Shown here piece after piece: positions 14,318-20,672 of a stretch of 22,522 nucleotides of DNA. Within the stretch, counting starts at the first letter, position 1. Each line of letters begins with the position of its first letter. A program made the position numbers and the translations under genes. Source of the DNA: Vulcanisaeta sp. UBA163 (GTDB taxonomy: Archaea; Thermoproteota; Thermoprotei; Thermoproteales; Thermocladiaceae). The notes below the pieces were generated by a model. The model worked only from the letters and a program-made list of their open reading frames with translations, was not told where the DNA came from and ran no database searches. Where the stretch lies: the NCBI GenBank assembly GCA_002496475.1, contig DAJV01000021.1:1-22522 (forward strand). Direction: 5' to 3'.

Positions 14318-14368
14318 ATTAACGATTACTGATTGATTTTCATGATGATGCGTGTGAGGTCTGATCAT
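14309..14368 (+). ncRNA. Candidate C/D box sRNA, plus strand, abutting the rmlC stop codon
   Basis: C box GTGATGA (14312-14318), a 10-nt guide TTAACGATTA, D' box CTGA (14329-14332), a 9-nt spacer, C' box ATGATGA (14342-14348), a 12-nt guide TGCGTGTGAGGT, D box CTGA (14361-14364). All four boxes are perfect matches to consensus. The D'-C' spacer is longer and the first guide shorter than usual, which lowers confidence. By the N+5 rule the D guide would direct methylation of a C within ACCUCACACGCA. A TATA-like CTTAAA (about 14282-14287) lies about 27 bp upstream. The D box ends one base before the convergent rmlC stop, so the RNA's 3' end would overlap that gene. Confidence 0.55.
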
Positions 14369-14931
14369 ATTGGGTAGTTGAAGTTGGTCTCTGCCTGCCT
14401 AAGTGGTGGGCATTTACCGTCCTTCTCGCTTATTACTACGCCCTCCCTAATTGGCCATTGTATGCTGATCTCTGTGTCATTCCATGCAATGCACCTCTCA
14501 TGCTGTGGACTGTACTCCTTGGTCTGCAGATATAGGAACAACGTGTCATCCTCTAGGGCCTGGAAGCCATGGGCGAAACCCGGCGGTATCCAGAGGAGCC
14601 TTGGGTTGTCCGCCGATAATTCTATCATGACATACTTACCAAACCATGGAGAGCCCCTTCTGACATCCACGGCTACGTCAACGACCCTGCCCTTAACCAC
14701 GGTGACCAATTTACCCTGTTCCATGGGTTTGAGTTGATAGTGGAGTCCCCGGACAACACCGCGCCTGGACCTGCTTAGACTTACCTGCACAAAATCGTGA
14801 GGTACACCACCAGTCAGGAAGTCAGTCCTTTTATAAAGCTCCGCGAAGAATCCCCTGTTGTCGGGGAAAACCATGGGCTCCACCAGTATTATATCGGGGA
14901 TCTCAAGCCTTATGAAGTTCTTAAATGGCAT
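14365..14931 (-). CDS. rmlC: dTDP-4-dehydrorhamnose 3,5-epimerase (RmlC family)
   Basis: Epimerises C3 and C5 of dTDP-4-keto-6-deoxyglucose on the way to dTDP-L-rhamnose; cupin fold, usually a dimer. The 188-residue protein has PMVFPDNRGFFAELYKRTDF near the N-terminus, RGLHYQ with the catalytic base His64, IPPGFAHGFQ (His121) and Tyr134 in LFLYLQT, matching the catalytic His/Tyr pattern. Length is normal. The partner genes rmlA, rmlB and rmlD are not nearby, so it either acts with distant genes or on a related sugar. ATG 14931 has a TATA box about 25 bp upstream on the minus strand. Its 3' end abuts the plus-strand sRNA candidate. Confidence 0.92.
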   Translation of the reverse strand: MPFKNFIRLEIPDIILVEPMVFPDNRGFFAELYKRTDFLTGGVPHDFVQVSLSRSRRGVVRGLHYQLKPMEQGKLVTVVKGRVVDVAVDVRRGSPWFGKYVMIELSADNPRLLWIPPGFAHGFQALEDDTLFLYLQTKEYSPQHERCIAWNDTEISIQWPIREGVVISEKDGKCPPLRQAETNFNYPI

Positions 14932-14950
14932 TGATTAGTTATGATGATGA

Positions 14951-14960
14951 CCTTAATAAG
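14951..14960 (-). promoter_or_regulatory. TATA box of rmlC
   Basis: Minus-strand CTTATTAAGG centred about 25 bp upstream of ATG 14931, consistent with a leaderless transcript. Confidence 0.55.
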
Positions 14961-15031
14961 TAATACCTGGTATTTCTAGTTAAGATAAAATAATTCTGGA
15001 AATTGGTTAATAAGCCTATGGTTATTTACGT

Positions 15032-15037
15032 GGTGAT
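15032..15037 (+). promoter_or_regulatory. Shine-Dalgarno sequence of the winged-helix regulator
   Basis: GGTGAT, complementary to the archaeal 16S rRNA 3' end (AUCACC), ends a few bases before ATG 15041 and fixes that start. This marks a leadered mRNA, unlike most first genes in the window. Confidence 0.5.
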
Positions 15038-15040
15038 TGA

Positions 15041-15640
15041 ATGAGTACAGTAATTAAGCCTGAGATTGTAGTGACATTAAACAATAAGGAGAAGACAATG
15101 CCTACTTATGACAGTGAATACGTACTAATGAGAGATAGAGACTTTAGCATTATCCTGGACGATATAAACCTCAATATAATACTAGCCATAATAAATGGTT
15201 ATGACCGCTTTGTCCAAATAATGAAGAAGTCAGGTCTACAGAGAGGTAAGTTATCAAGGCACCTAAGGAGGTTGCTGGGCACTGGGTGGATCATTAAGAG
15301 TGGAAACAGGTACTTACCCAGTGGGCGTATATACGTGGTTTACGAGGTACGGGATATAAACGGGCAAATAATGCTAACTCTATCGACAAGCAAGGGCGCC
15401 TTTATAGACCCAATCTATGGATTACTGGTGATCAATGGCGAGCCACTAAGCAATTACTGCGCCTCGTGCCCGCTCAGGCAGACCTGCGTTAATAATGTTA
15501 AGTCCCTGGCCCGTAAGTACGGTGTTGAATTAAGGGGTGGTGAACCGAGTGAGGCTTACGTAGAGTTATTCAGGGAGTTAATCAGGAGGGACTTGATCAG
15601 GAAGTTGAGGAGTGGATGGAGGTTGATTATCAAGAGGTAG
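15041..15640 (+). CDS. Winged-helix transcriptional regulator with a C-X2-C-X5-C motif
   Basis: A 199-residue protein I do not recognise as a named family. Residues about 42-95 form a plausible winged helix (NLNIILAIINGYDRFVQIMK, then SGLQRGKLSRHLRRLLGTGWI with wing IIKSGNRYLPSG). After a middle beta-rich part comes NYCASCPLRQTCVNN, with Cys140, Cys143 and Cys149 spaced C-X2-C-X5-C, the same spacing as the N-terminal cluster-binding cysteines of FNR. These are the only cysteines in the protein, so a fourth ligand would have to be another residue or a partner subunit. A basic tail (ELIRRDLIRKLRSGWRLIIKR) ends the protein. A redox, iron-sulfur or metal sensor is plausible but unproven. The gene lies upstream of a Roadblock/LC7 gene that has its own promoter. 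Confidence 0.65.
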   Translation: MSTVIKPEIVVTLNNKEKTMPTYDSEYVLMRDRDFSIILDDINLNIILAIINGYDRFVQIMKKSGLQRGKLSRHLRRLLGTGWIIKSGNRYLPSGRIYVVYEVRDINGQIMLTLSTSKGAFIDPIYGLLVINGEPLSNYCASCPLRQTCVNNVKSLARKYGVELRGGEPSEAYVELFRELIRRDLIRKLRSGWRLIIKR

Positions 15641-15701
15641 CGTGTATAGAACATTGCTTGTTAGGGGATATTGTGTTTAGCGAGTTCATTTTAGAGATAT
15701 G

Positions 15702-15710
15702 TTTATATTT
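15702..15710 (+). promoter_or_regulatory. TATA box of the Roadblock/LC7 gene
   Basis: TTTATATTT centred about 27 bp upstream of ATG 15733, supporting that ATG over the in-frame TTG at 15718. Confidence 0.65.
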
Positions 15711-15732
15711 CTAGGAATTGAATAACACTATA

Positions 15733-16107
15733 ATGGAGAAGGCAAGTGAAACCCTAAATAAAATTGTCCAGGATTTTATAACCACCACTGTGAACATCAG
15801 TGGTGTCTACATAGCGTCACTTGACGGTTTACTAATCGCCCATGCATCGAAGATAGGCACAGACCCTGACAGGGTGGCTGCGATGGTGGCTTCCTTAAGC
15901 GCAGTTGGTGATAGAGTCAGCAAGGAACTACTCAGTGAGGAAACCACTCATGTAATTGTTCAATCACGCACAGGATACATAATAATTAAGAGACATGGTG
16001 ATCTAGTGTTCGGCGTCCTCGTCCAGAGCAATGATGACTCAACAATAGGCCTAACAATGCTCGAGCTCGAGAGACTAATCGATATCATTGGCAAGCAAAT
16101 GAAGTAA
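15733..16107 (+). CDS. Roadblock/LC7 domain protein
   Basis: A 124-residue protein consisting of one Roadblock/LC7 (MglB-like) domain. It has the family's opening IVQDFITTTVNISGVYIASLDGLLIAHAS, the central helix DPDRVAAMVASLSAVGDRVSKEL, then strands HVIVQSRTGYIIIKRHGDLVFGVLV and a C-terminal helix. Members dimerise and often act as GAPs or scaffolds for Ras-like GTPases such as MglA, or in archaeal signalling and surface functions. No small GTPase is encoded in this window, so the partner is unknown. ATG 15733 is set by the TATA box; an in-frame TTG at 15718 would add five residues. Its neighbours are a regulator and YjbQ, with no overlap. Confidence 0.85.
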   Translation: MEKASETLNKIVQDFITTTVNISGVYIASLDGLLIAHASKIGTDPDRVAAMVASLSAVGDRVSKELLSEETTHVIVQSRTGYIIIKRHGDLVFGVLVQSNDDSTIGLTMLELERLIDIIGKQMK

Positions 16108-16117
16108 TGAACAAAAG

Positions 16118-16126
16118 CTTTACTAA
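16118..16126 (+). promoter_or_regulatory. TATA-like element of the YjbQ gene
   Basis: CTTTACTAA centred about 26 bp upstream of GTG 16148, in the 40-bp gap after the Roadblock gene. It supports a leaderless GTG start. Confidence 0.5.
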
Positions 16127-16147
16127 GAGGCGGGGATTAAACACCCT

Positions 16148-16558
16148 GTGGTTGTGGTAACGAAGGACATAACCATAAGCAGTAAAGGAAGGAGGGAGGT
16201 CATAAACATAACAGGTCACATAGAGGGTTTCGTTAAAGAGACAGGGATAAGGAATGGGTTAATACTTGTCTTCCTGCCGCATGCAACAGCTGCAATCTTC
16301 GCTAATGAGGATGAACCAAGAATCAAGATGGACTATGAGAACTTGTTCGAAAGATTAGTCCCTGCTAACGGTAATTATCTTCACAATGAAATTGATGATA
16401 ATGGGGATGCCCACCTGCTAGCGGCTATCTTTAAGCAATTCTACGTACTGCCAATAATCAATGGTGAGTTAAGGAGGGGTACTTGGCAGGAGGTTTTCTT
16501 GGTTGATTTCGATGGGCCTAGGGTGAGGAACATAGTACTGGTTGCTATTGGGGAGTAG
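16148..16558 (+). CDS. YjbQ/UPF0047 family protein (secondary thiamine-phosphate synthase type)
   Basis: A 136-residue protein of the widely distributed YjbQ family, trimeric small beta proteins; some members show weak thiamine-phosphate synthase activity, but the physiological role is unsettled. Family signature residues are plain: FLPHATAAIFANEDEPRIKMD, HNEIDDNGDAHLLAAI, GTWQEVFLVDFDGPRVR. The conserved His residues (PHAT, LHNE, DAHL) probably form the putative metal or substrate site. Length matches the family. The GTG start at 16148 is supported by the TATA-like element. It converges with the DUF151 gene, with only two bases between the stops. Confidence 0.88.
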   Translation: MVVVTKDITISSKGRREVINITGHIEGFVKETGIRNGLILVFLPHATAAIFANEDEPRIKMDYENLFERLVPANGNYLHNEIDDNGDAHLLAAIFKQFYVLPIINGELRRGTWQEVFLVDFDGPRVRNIVLVAIGE

Positions 16559-16560
16559 GG

Positions 16561-17115
16561 TCAAAGGTTCTTGTTGAAGCTGAAACCATACCTAGCCCTC
16601 AACTCTCTATAGTTCTCGAGCGGCTCTGCGTATGCTATTAAGTGGTCAGCCACGTATATTGGCGCACCCAGTCTCACGGCTATTGCCGTAGCATCACTTG
16701 GTCTAGCATCCAATTGGAAGGTCTCACTCGTCCTATTATCCTTAATGAATATTGTTGATAGGTAAACTCCATCAATCATGGCATCTATGGTGATCCTCTC
16801 AATGGTTATATCAAGCCTATTGACAAGCTCAACAAGTAGGTCATGCGTTAGCGGCCTATGGAATGAAACAAGCCCCAGTGCCTTTTTTATTGAGAATGAT
16901 GCCGTTATGTCAATTCTGATGGGTAGAACCTTGTCATCCCACTCCTCAGTTGTGAACAGCATGACTGCAACGCCCTCCTCCGGTATCTCAATTACGTCTA
17001 GAAGATCGGCTTTTAAGTACTTCGAATTGCTTGAACTCTCCCCTCTAACCATCATAGTACTAATACTAAACCCCTTATTAATTGTTAGCCTCATTGATTT
17101 TTTACCCTTTCTCAT
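16561..17115 (-). CDS. DUF151 / bifunctional nuclease (BFN) domain protein
   Basis: A 184-residue BFN-domain protein. The core LDARPSDATAIAVRLGAPIYVADHLI is characteristic of DUF151, which includes plant bifunctional DNase/RNase homologues and many uncharacterised prokaryotic proteins. Before it lie VAVMLFTTEEWDDKVLPIRID and LTHDLLVELVNRLDITIERITID, as in the family. Activity in Archaea is unproven. ATG 17115 gives a basic start MRKGKKSMR; the second Met (17094) is a real alternative, because promoter evidence here is ambiguous (A/T-rich TATTATGAAT near 17127). It lies downstream of hisS on the same strand across a 160-bp gap that holds a strong palindrome. Confidence 0.83.
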   Translation of the reverse strand: MRKGKKSMRLTINKGFSISTMMVRGESSSNSKYLKADLLDVIEIPEEGVAVMLFTTEEWDDKVLPIRIDITASFSIKKALGLVSFHRPLTHDLLVELVNRLDITIERITIDAMIDGVYLSTIFIKDNRTSETFQLDARPSDATAIAVRLGAPIYVADHLIAYAEPLENYRELRARYGFSFNKNL

Positions 17116-17166
17116 TAAAAATTCATAATAGCCTCAACCTGCACATGAAATAAGGGGGTTTCTGTA

Positions 17167-17182
17167 TATATACATGTATATA
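17167..17182. repeat. Perfect 16-bp palindrome upstream of the DUF151 gene
   Basis: TATATACATGTATATA is identical to its reverse complement. It sits about 52 bp upstream of the DUF151 ATG, in the 160-bp gap after hisS. It may be an operator or part of a promoter. A second short hairpin, GCATC...GATGC, lies at 17218-17236. Confidence 0.5.
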
Positions 17183-17275
17183 CCAATGGTATTATTAAGT
17201 TTGCTAATTCCTGTGTTGCATCGTTATTAATGATGCTTATTATTACGCATGGGAAGTCTAGGTATGAAGAGCTGG

Positions 17276-18568
17276 TTATGTATTGATACCGAATTCAGAG
17301 AGGGGTACGTCCTTCTCGCTCCAGTTGCTCATGTCCCTAATCTTAACAACACCCTGCGAGATTTCCCTAGGGCCTATTATCACGAAATATCTTACATTAA
17401 TCTTAGATGCATACTCAAGGGCGCTCCTCAGGCTCTTCTCGCCTGTGTCAAAAACAACCTTACTTCCACTTGCCCTTAGGCTCCTCATTAATTTATAACC
17501 AAGGGATACGTGGCCCCCGTCATTGTTTACCACGTATATGTAATAATCAATTTGTGGAGTACTGCGTTTAAGCGTTCCTCTTTGTTCAAGGACCTCCAGT
17601 AATCTTTCTATGCCCATGGCGAAGCCTGAGGCAGGCATTGGTTTACCACTGTAGATCTCTATTAGGTTGTCATACCTGCCACCACCGCCCACCGATAGTT
17701 TATAGTCTGGTACATACATCTCGAAGACAATGCCCGTGTAGTAATCCAAGCCCCTAACTATCCCCATGTCTAGGTCCATGCAGTTACTCACACCGTACAT
17801 GTCAAGATACTCAATTAAAGCACTATAGTACTTAATGAATTCTTCACTGACTCCAAACTCCCTAAATGAATCAATGGCCTTATCAAGGGTCCCACTGGTA
17901 TTCGCCAACCTAAGTATTTCCTGGGAAGCATCATTATTCAAGCCCAGGTCCATTAGCATCCTCAGTAGTTCATCCTCGGTAACCTTGCCTCTCTTATCCA
18001 TGATCCTCAGAACACTGGGCTTTAATTCATTGGTTACACCGATTTTACCCAGTAATTGATCAATAACTCTCCTATCATTGATCCTTATCCTAAAGTCGCC
18101 AATATTAATCGTCCTAAGTGCCTCAACACCAACAGCGAGTACCTCAGCATCGGCCCTAACACTGGATGTACCGAGGAATTCAATACCGAATTGATGAAAC
18201 TCCCTATATCTACCGTGTTGAGGTTCGTCATAACGCCAAACCTTAGTTATGTAGTACCACCTAATTGGTTTGGGTATATCAACCCTGTACGAGACGACCC
18301 TGGCCACTGGAACAGTCATGTCAAACCTAAGCCCAACCTCCCTACCAGCCTTATCCTTGAAGTAATAAATCTCGTTAATCACATCCTCACCGGCCTTGGC
18401 CTTAAGTATCTCGTAATACTCGAGTGCCGGCGTCTCAACCCTTAGGTAGCCGAAGGACTCGGCGACCCCGACCAATTTATCAAAGATCAGCAGCATTGGG
18501 TAGTACTCCTCAGGCGTTAGGTCTTTCATTCCCCTGACAGGCCTTAGGTCCTTATCGTCAAATACCAC
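17276..18568 (-). CDS. hisS: Histidyl-tRNA synthetase
   Basis: Class II aminoacyl-tRNA synthetase charging tRNA-His. The 430-residue protein opens with LRPVRGMKDLTPEE. It shows class II motif 2 in KVWRYDEPQHGRYREFHQFGIEFLG, the histidine-binding signature GLDYYTG (in MGIVRGLDYYTGIVFEMY), motif 3 with SGFAMGIERLLEVL, and a C-terminal anticodon-binding domain (IDYYIYVVNNDGG to VKIRDM). Length is typical of archaeal HisRS. The GTG start at 18568 is about 25 bp from a minus-strand TATA element, consistent with a leaderless transcript. The prepilin peptidase gene upstream is on the same strand, 38 bp away. Confidence 0.95.
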   Translation of the reverse strand: MVFDDKDLRPVRGMKDLTPEEYYPMLLIFDKLVGVAESFGYLRVETPALEYYEILKAKAGEDVINEIYYFKDKAGREVGLRFDMTVPVARVVSYRVDIPKPIRWYYITKVWRYDEPQHGRYREFHQFGIEFLGTSSVRADAEVLAVGVEALRTINIGDFRIRINDRRVIDQLLGKIGVTNELKPSVLRIMDKRGKVTEDELLRMLMDLGLNNDASQEILRLANTSGTLDKAIDSFREFGVSEEFIKYYSALIEYLDMYGVSNCMDLDMGIVRGLDYYTGIVFEMYVPDYKLSVGGGGRYDNLIEIYSGKPMPASGFAMGIERLLEVLEQRGTLKRSTPQIDYYIYVVNNDGGHVSLGYKLMRSLRASGSKVVFDTGEKSLRSALEYASKINVRYFVIIGPREISQGVVKIRDMSNWSEKDVPLSEFGINT

Positions 18569-18586
18569 AGAACATCGATATATAAG

Positions 18587-18598
18587 CTAAATAAAAAC
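18587..18598 (-). promoter_or_regulatory. TATA box of hisS
   Basis: Minus-strand GTTTTTATTTAG, centred about 25 bp upstream of GTG 18568. A nearer TATATAAG-like sequence at 18578-18586 is too close to the GTG to serve a transcript containing it. Confidence 0.5.
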
Positions 18599-18606
18599 TT
18601 TCATAT

Positions 18607-19425
18607 TCATAGTGACGCCAGTATAATCGTGAGGAAGTTGACGTGAACCACTAGGTACATTAGTAACCCAAGGGTTATTGGCAATATGTATGGTATATGG
18701 TATGACACGAGGATTGGCGTGTTAATGCCAATCTTACCCCTGGAGAGCCAGTCAAGCAGTGGTTCCCTTGGGTCATCCACGTCAAGGCCGAGCCTGATCA
18801 TGGGCTGGAACCCACCTTCAGAGAGTTCCTGGGATAATGCATAATTGTTGGGATTCCTGAATACACTATGCGCAGGTACACACATGAGTGTTAGTAGGTA
18901 TATTATTTTACTAATGCCCTTAACCCTAGTTAATGCTTCGCACCTGCTGCCGTACCTAATGTTCTGTATTACATTGTAGGGTATGTAGATTATTAAGGCG
19001 ATTATTAATGAATTCACTAATATAGATAATGGTGTCATGTTTATTATGGTTAATGCCATGTTTGGTGCTGTGATTGTTGGTATTGATGCTGAGATGAAGG
19101 CTATGGACTTAGAGTCCGCACCACCCATTGCCCTCAACCAATAGGCCAATAATGAAAATACAGAGCCAATAATCACGCTGATTATGTACAAAAATAATTG
19201 ACTTAACTCAAACGCAGCATAGGCGCCTAATGGTACACATATTACTGAGCCAATGATCCATACCCAATCACTGATCTCCCTATTCCTCAGGTCCTGAACG
19301 GAAGCCACCAGTTGAGTTATCACGGCAGCCACGTAATCCACCGCAAGCATTTGATACACATTGAACATGATACTCATGATAGGGTATTTACCCCACTCTT
19401 TAAGGTTAATGCCTAGGGAAACCAT
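18607..19425 (-). CDS. Archaeal prepilin peptidase (A24 family, PibD/FlaK-like)
   Basis: Membrane aspartic protease that cleaves the class III signal peptides of archaellins and type IV pilins. The 272-residue protein has both catalytic aspartates in the expected contexts: Asp45 in VQDLRNREISDW and Asp104 in the GxGD-like motif GGADSK. Hydrophobic segments fit several membrane helices: about 55-72, 77-97, 107-125, 132-150, 165-180 and the last 30 residues. A polar stretch of about 60 residues before the last helix (RNPNNYALSQ to LLDWLSRG) makes it somewhat longer than the smallest homologues. ATG 19425 lies about 27 bp from an A/T-rich element shared with the divergent thiolase gene. No pilin or archaellin gene is in the window. 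Confidence 0.85.
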   Translation of the reverse strand: MVSLGINLKEWGKYPIMSIMFNVYQMLAVDYVAAVITQLVASVQDLRNREISDWVWIIGSVICVPLGAYAAFELSQLFLYIISVIIGSVFSLLAYWLRAMGGADSKSIAFISASIPTITAPNMALTIINMTPLSILVNSLIIALIIYIPYNVIQNIRYGSRCEALTRVKGISKIIYLLTLMCVPAHSVFRNPNNYALSQELSEGGFQPMIRLGLDVDDPREPLLDWLSRGKIGINTPILVSYHIPYILPITLGLLMYLVVHVNFLTIILASL

Positions 19426-19443
19426 TACGCGGGCACCAATTAG

Positions 19444-19457
19444 GTAATAAATAAAAA
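19444..19457. promoter_or_regulatory. Shared bidirectional TATA element between the prepilin peptidase and thiolase genes
   Basis: The run GTAATAAATAAAAA (plus) / TTTTTATTTATTAC (minus) is the only TATA-like sequence in the 54-bp gap. Its centre, near 19452, is about 27 bp from both ATG 19425 (minus) and ATG 19480 (plus), so one element could drive both leaderless genes. Confidence 0.55.
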
Positions 19458-19479
19458 GGATCCTTGGGCTATAACTAAT

Positions 19480-20634
19480 ATGTCAAGGGTTGCGGTTATT
19501 GGGATTGGTTGGTACGGGTTTAGACCTGTTGTTGAGGATGCGTCATTTAGGGAATTGATGTTTGAGGCTGCGGCCCGCGCATACGAGGACGCAGGCGGTT
19601 TAAACCCGAGGACTGACGTTGACGCCTTCGTCAGCTGCCAGGAGGACCTCTGGGAGGGAATTGCCATAGCCGATGAATTCGCCCCAGAACCAATTGGCGG
19701 TGCATTAAAACCCGTGTTCACAACATCTGGTGATGGGCTTCAATGCGTGGCTAATGCATATATGATGATTAAGACTGGGCAGTTCGATGTTGTTGTTGCG
19801 GAGTCTCACGCAAAGCCCAGCGACATTATTAATATGCATGATGTCATGCTTTTCGCCATGGACCCACTAACAGTGAGAACAATAAACACGCCTAATTATC
19901 ACGCATTGGCAGCATTAGAGGCCCAGGCCTACATGTCGCGTTATAATGTATCTCGGGAGACCCTGGCTCATGTTGTGGTTAAGGATAAGAGAAACGCGTT
20001 ATATAATGATAGGGCTAGTTTTGGTGCAAACCTAACGATTGATGAGGTCTTGAGTCTGCCATACTCTGTATCGCCACTGACGAAGTTGGACATTGCGCCG
20101 TTTGTTGATGCATCTGTCGTAGTTGTCCTTGCAAGTGAGGATGTGGCGAGGAGACACACAGATACGCCTGTATGGATCGATGGAATTCACTGGATTACTG
20201 AGGACCCATCCCTTGAATTTCATAATTGGGAATTCCCAGTGCATGCCATGAGGGCTGCTGAGGCGGCGTATAAAATGGCCGGTATTCAGGACCCGATTAA
20301 GGAGCTTCACTTCGCGGAGGTTGATTCAAGGTATAGTTTTAAGGAATTGCAGTTCATAGAGGCGCTGAAACTGGCCCCAATTGGTGAGGCCCATAAGTTA
20401 CTCCTTGAGGGTGCCTTTGATAGGGATGGCTTATTCCCAGTAAACCCAAGCGGCGGTGCACTTGGTGAGGGTGTCCCACTCGAGGTTCACGGACTTGCCA
20501 GGCTGGTTGATGCAGTGCTTCAATTAAGGAGTGAAGCCGGTAGGATGCAGTTGAGTAGGGCTGAGAGGGCTATTGTTCACTCATGGCGTGGCTTACCAAC
20601 CACGACAAGCGTGGTAGCAGTACTAAGTAGGTGA
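19480..20634 (+). CDS. Thiolase-fold protein (SCP2/acetyl-CoA acetyltransferase-like) lacking the nucleophilic Cys
   Basis: A 384-residue thiolase-superfamily protein: N-terminal VAVIGIGWYGF, then FTTSGDGLQC (about 80-89), DIAPFVDASVVVVLASEDVAR and the late loop VNPSGGALGEGVPLEVHG. In ordinary thiolases the first loop is CASG with nucleophilic Cys; here the aligned residue is Thr81 (TTSG). The GHP His is Val332 (GVP). The C-terminal CxG motif is replaced by VHSWRGLPTTTSVVAVL, as in SCP2-type relatives. Canonical Claisen chemistry is therefore unlikely. It may act as a structural or ligand-binding subunit, or use other residues. The next gene is a divergent paralogue 38 bp on, with shared block RRxTDTPVWIDG, probably one operon and perhaps one complex. 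ATG start supported by the shared TATA element. Confidence 0.8.
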   Translation: MSRVAVIGIGWYGFRPVVEDASFRELMFEAAARAYEDAGGLNPRTDVDAFVSCQEDLWEGIAIADEFAPEPIGGALKPVFTTSGDGLQCVANAYMMIKTGQFDVVVAESHAKPSDIINMHDVMLFAMDPLTVRTINTPNYHALAALEAQAYMSRYNVSRETLAHVVVKDKRNALYNDRASFGANLTIDEVLSLPYSVSPLTKLDIAPFVDASVVVVLASEDVARRHTDTPVWIDGIHWITEDPSLEFHNWEFPVHAMRAAEAAYKMAGIQDPIKELHFAEVDSRYSFKELQFIEALKLAPIGEAHKLLLEGAFDRDGLFPVNPSGGALGEGVPLEVHGLARLVDAVLQLRSEAGRMQLSRAERAIVHSWRGLPTTTSVVAVLSR

Positions 20635-20661
20635 TTGGTAATGCTTAAGAACTTAGTTACG

Positions 20662-20670
20662 GGTGGTGAT
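20662..20670 (+). promoter_or_regulatory. Shine-Dalgarno sequence of the second thiolase-like gene
   Basis: GGTGGTGATC just upstream of ATG 20673 is a strong match to the anti-Shine-Dalgarno (GAUCACCUCC) and fixes the start. Together with the 38-bp spacing and lack of a TATA box, it argues for cotranscription with the preceding gene. Confidence 0.6.
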
Positions 20671-20672
20671 CT

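Noticed and set aside
14941..14970. ATGATGATGA upstream of rmlC as a C box.
   Set aside because: No CTGA box at guide distance on either strand; it overlaps the rmlC promoter region.
18056..18445. 129-codon plus-strand frame.
   Set aside because: Shadow of hisS; class II motif 2 lies here on the minus strand.
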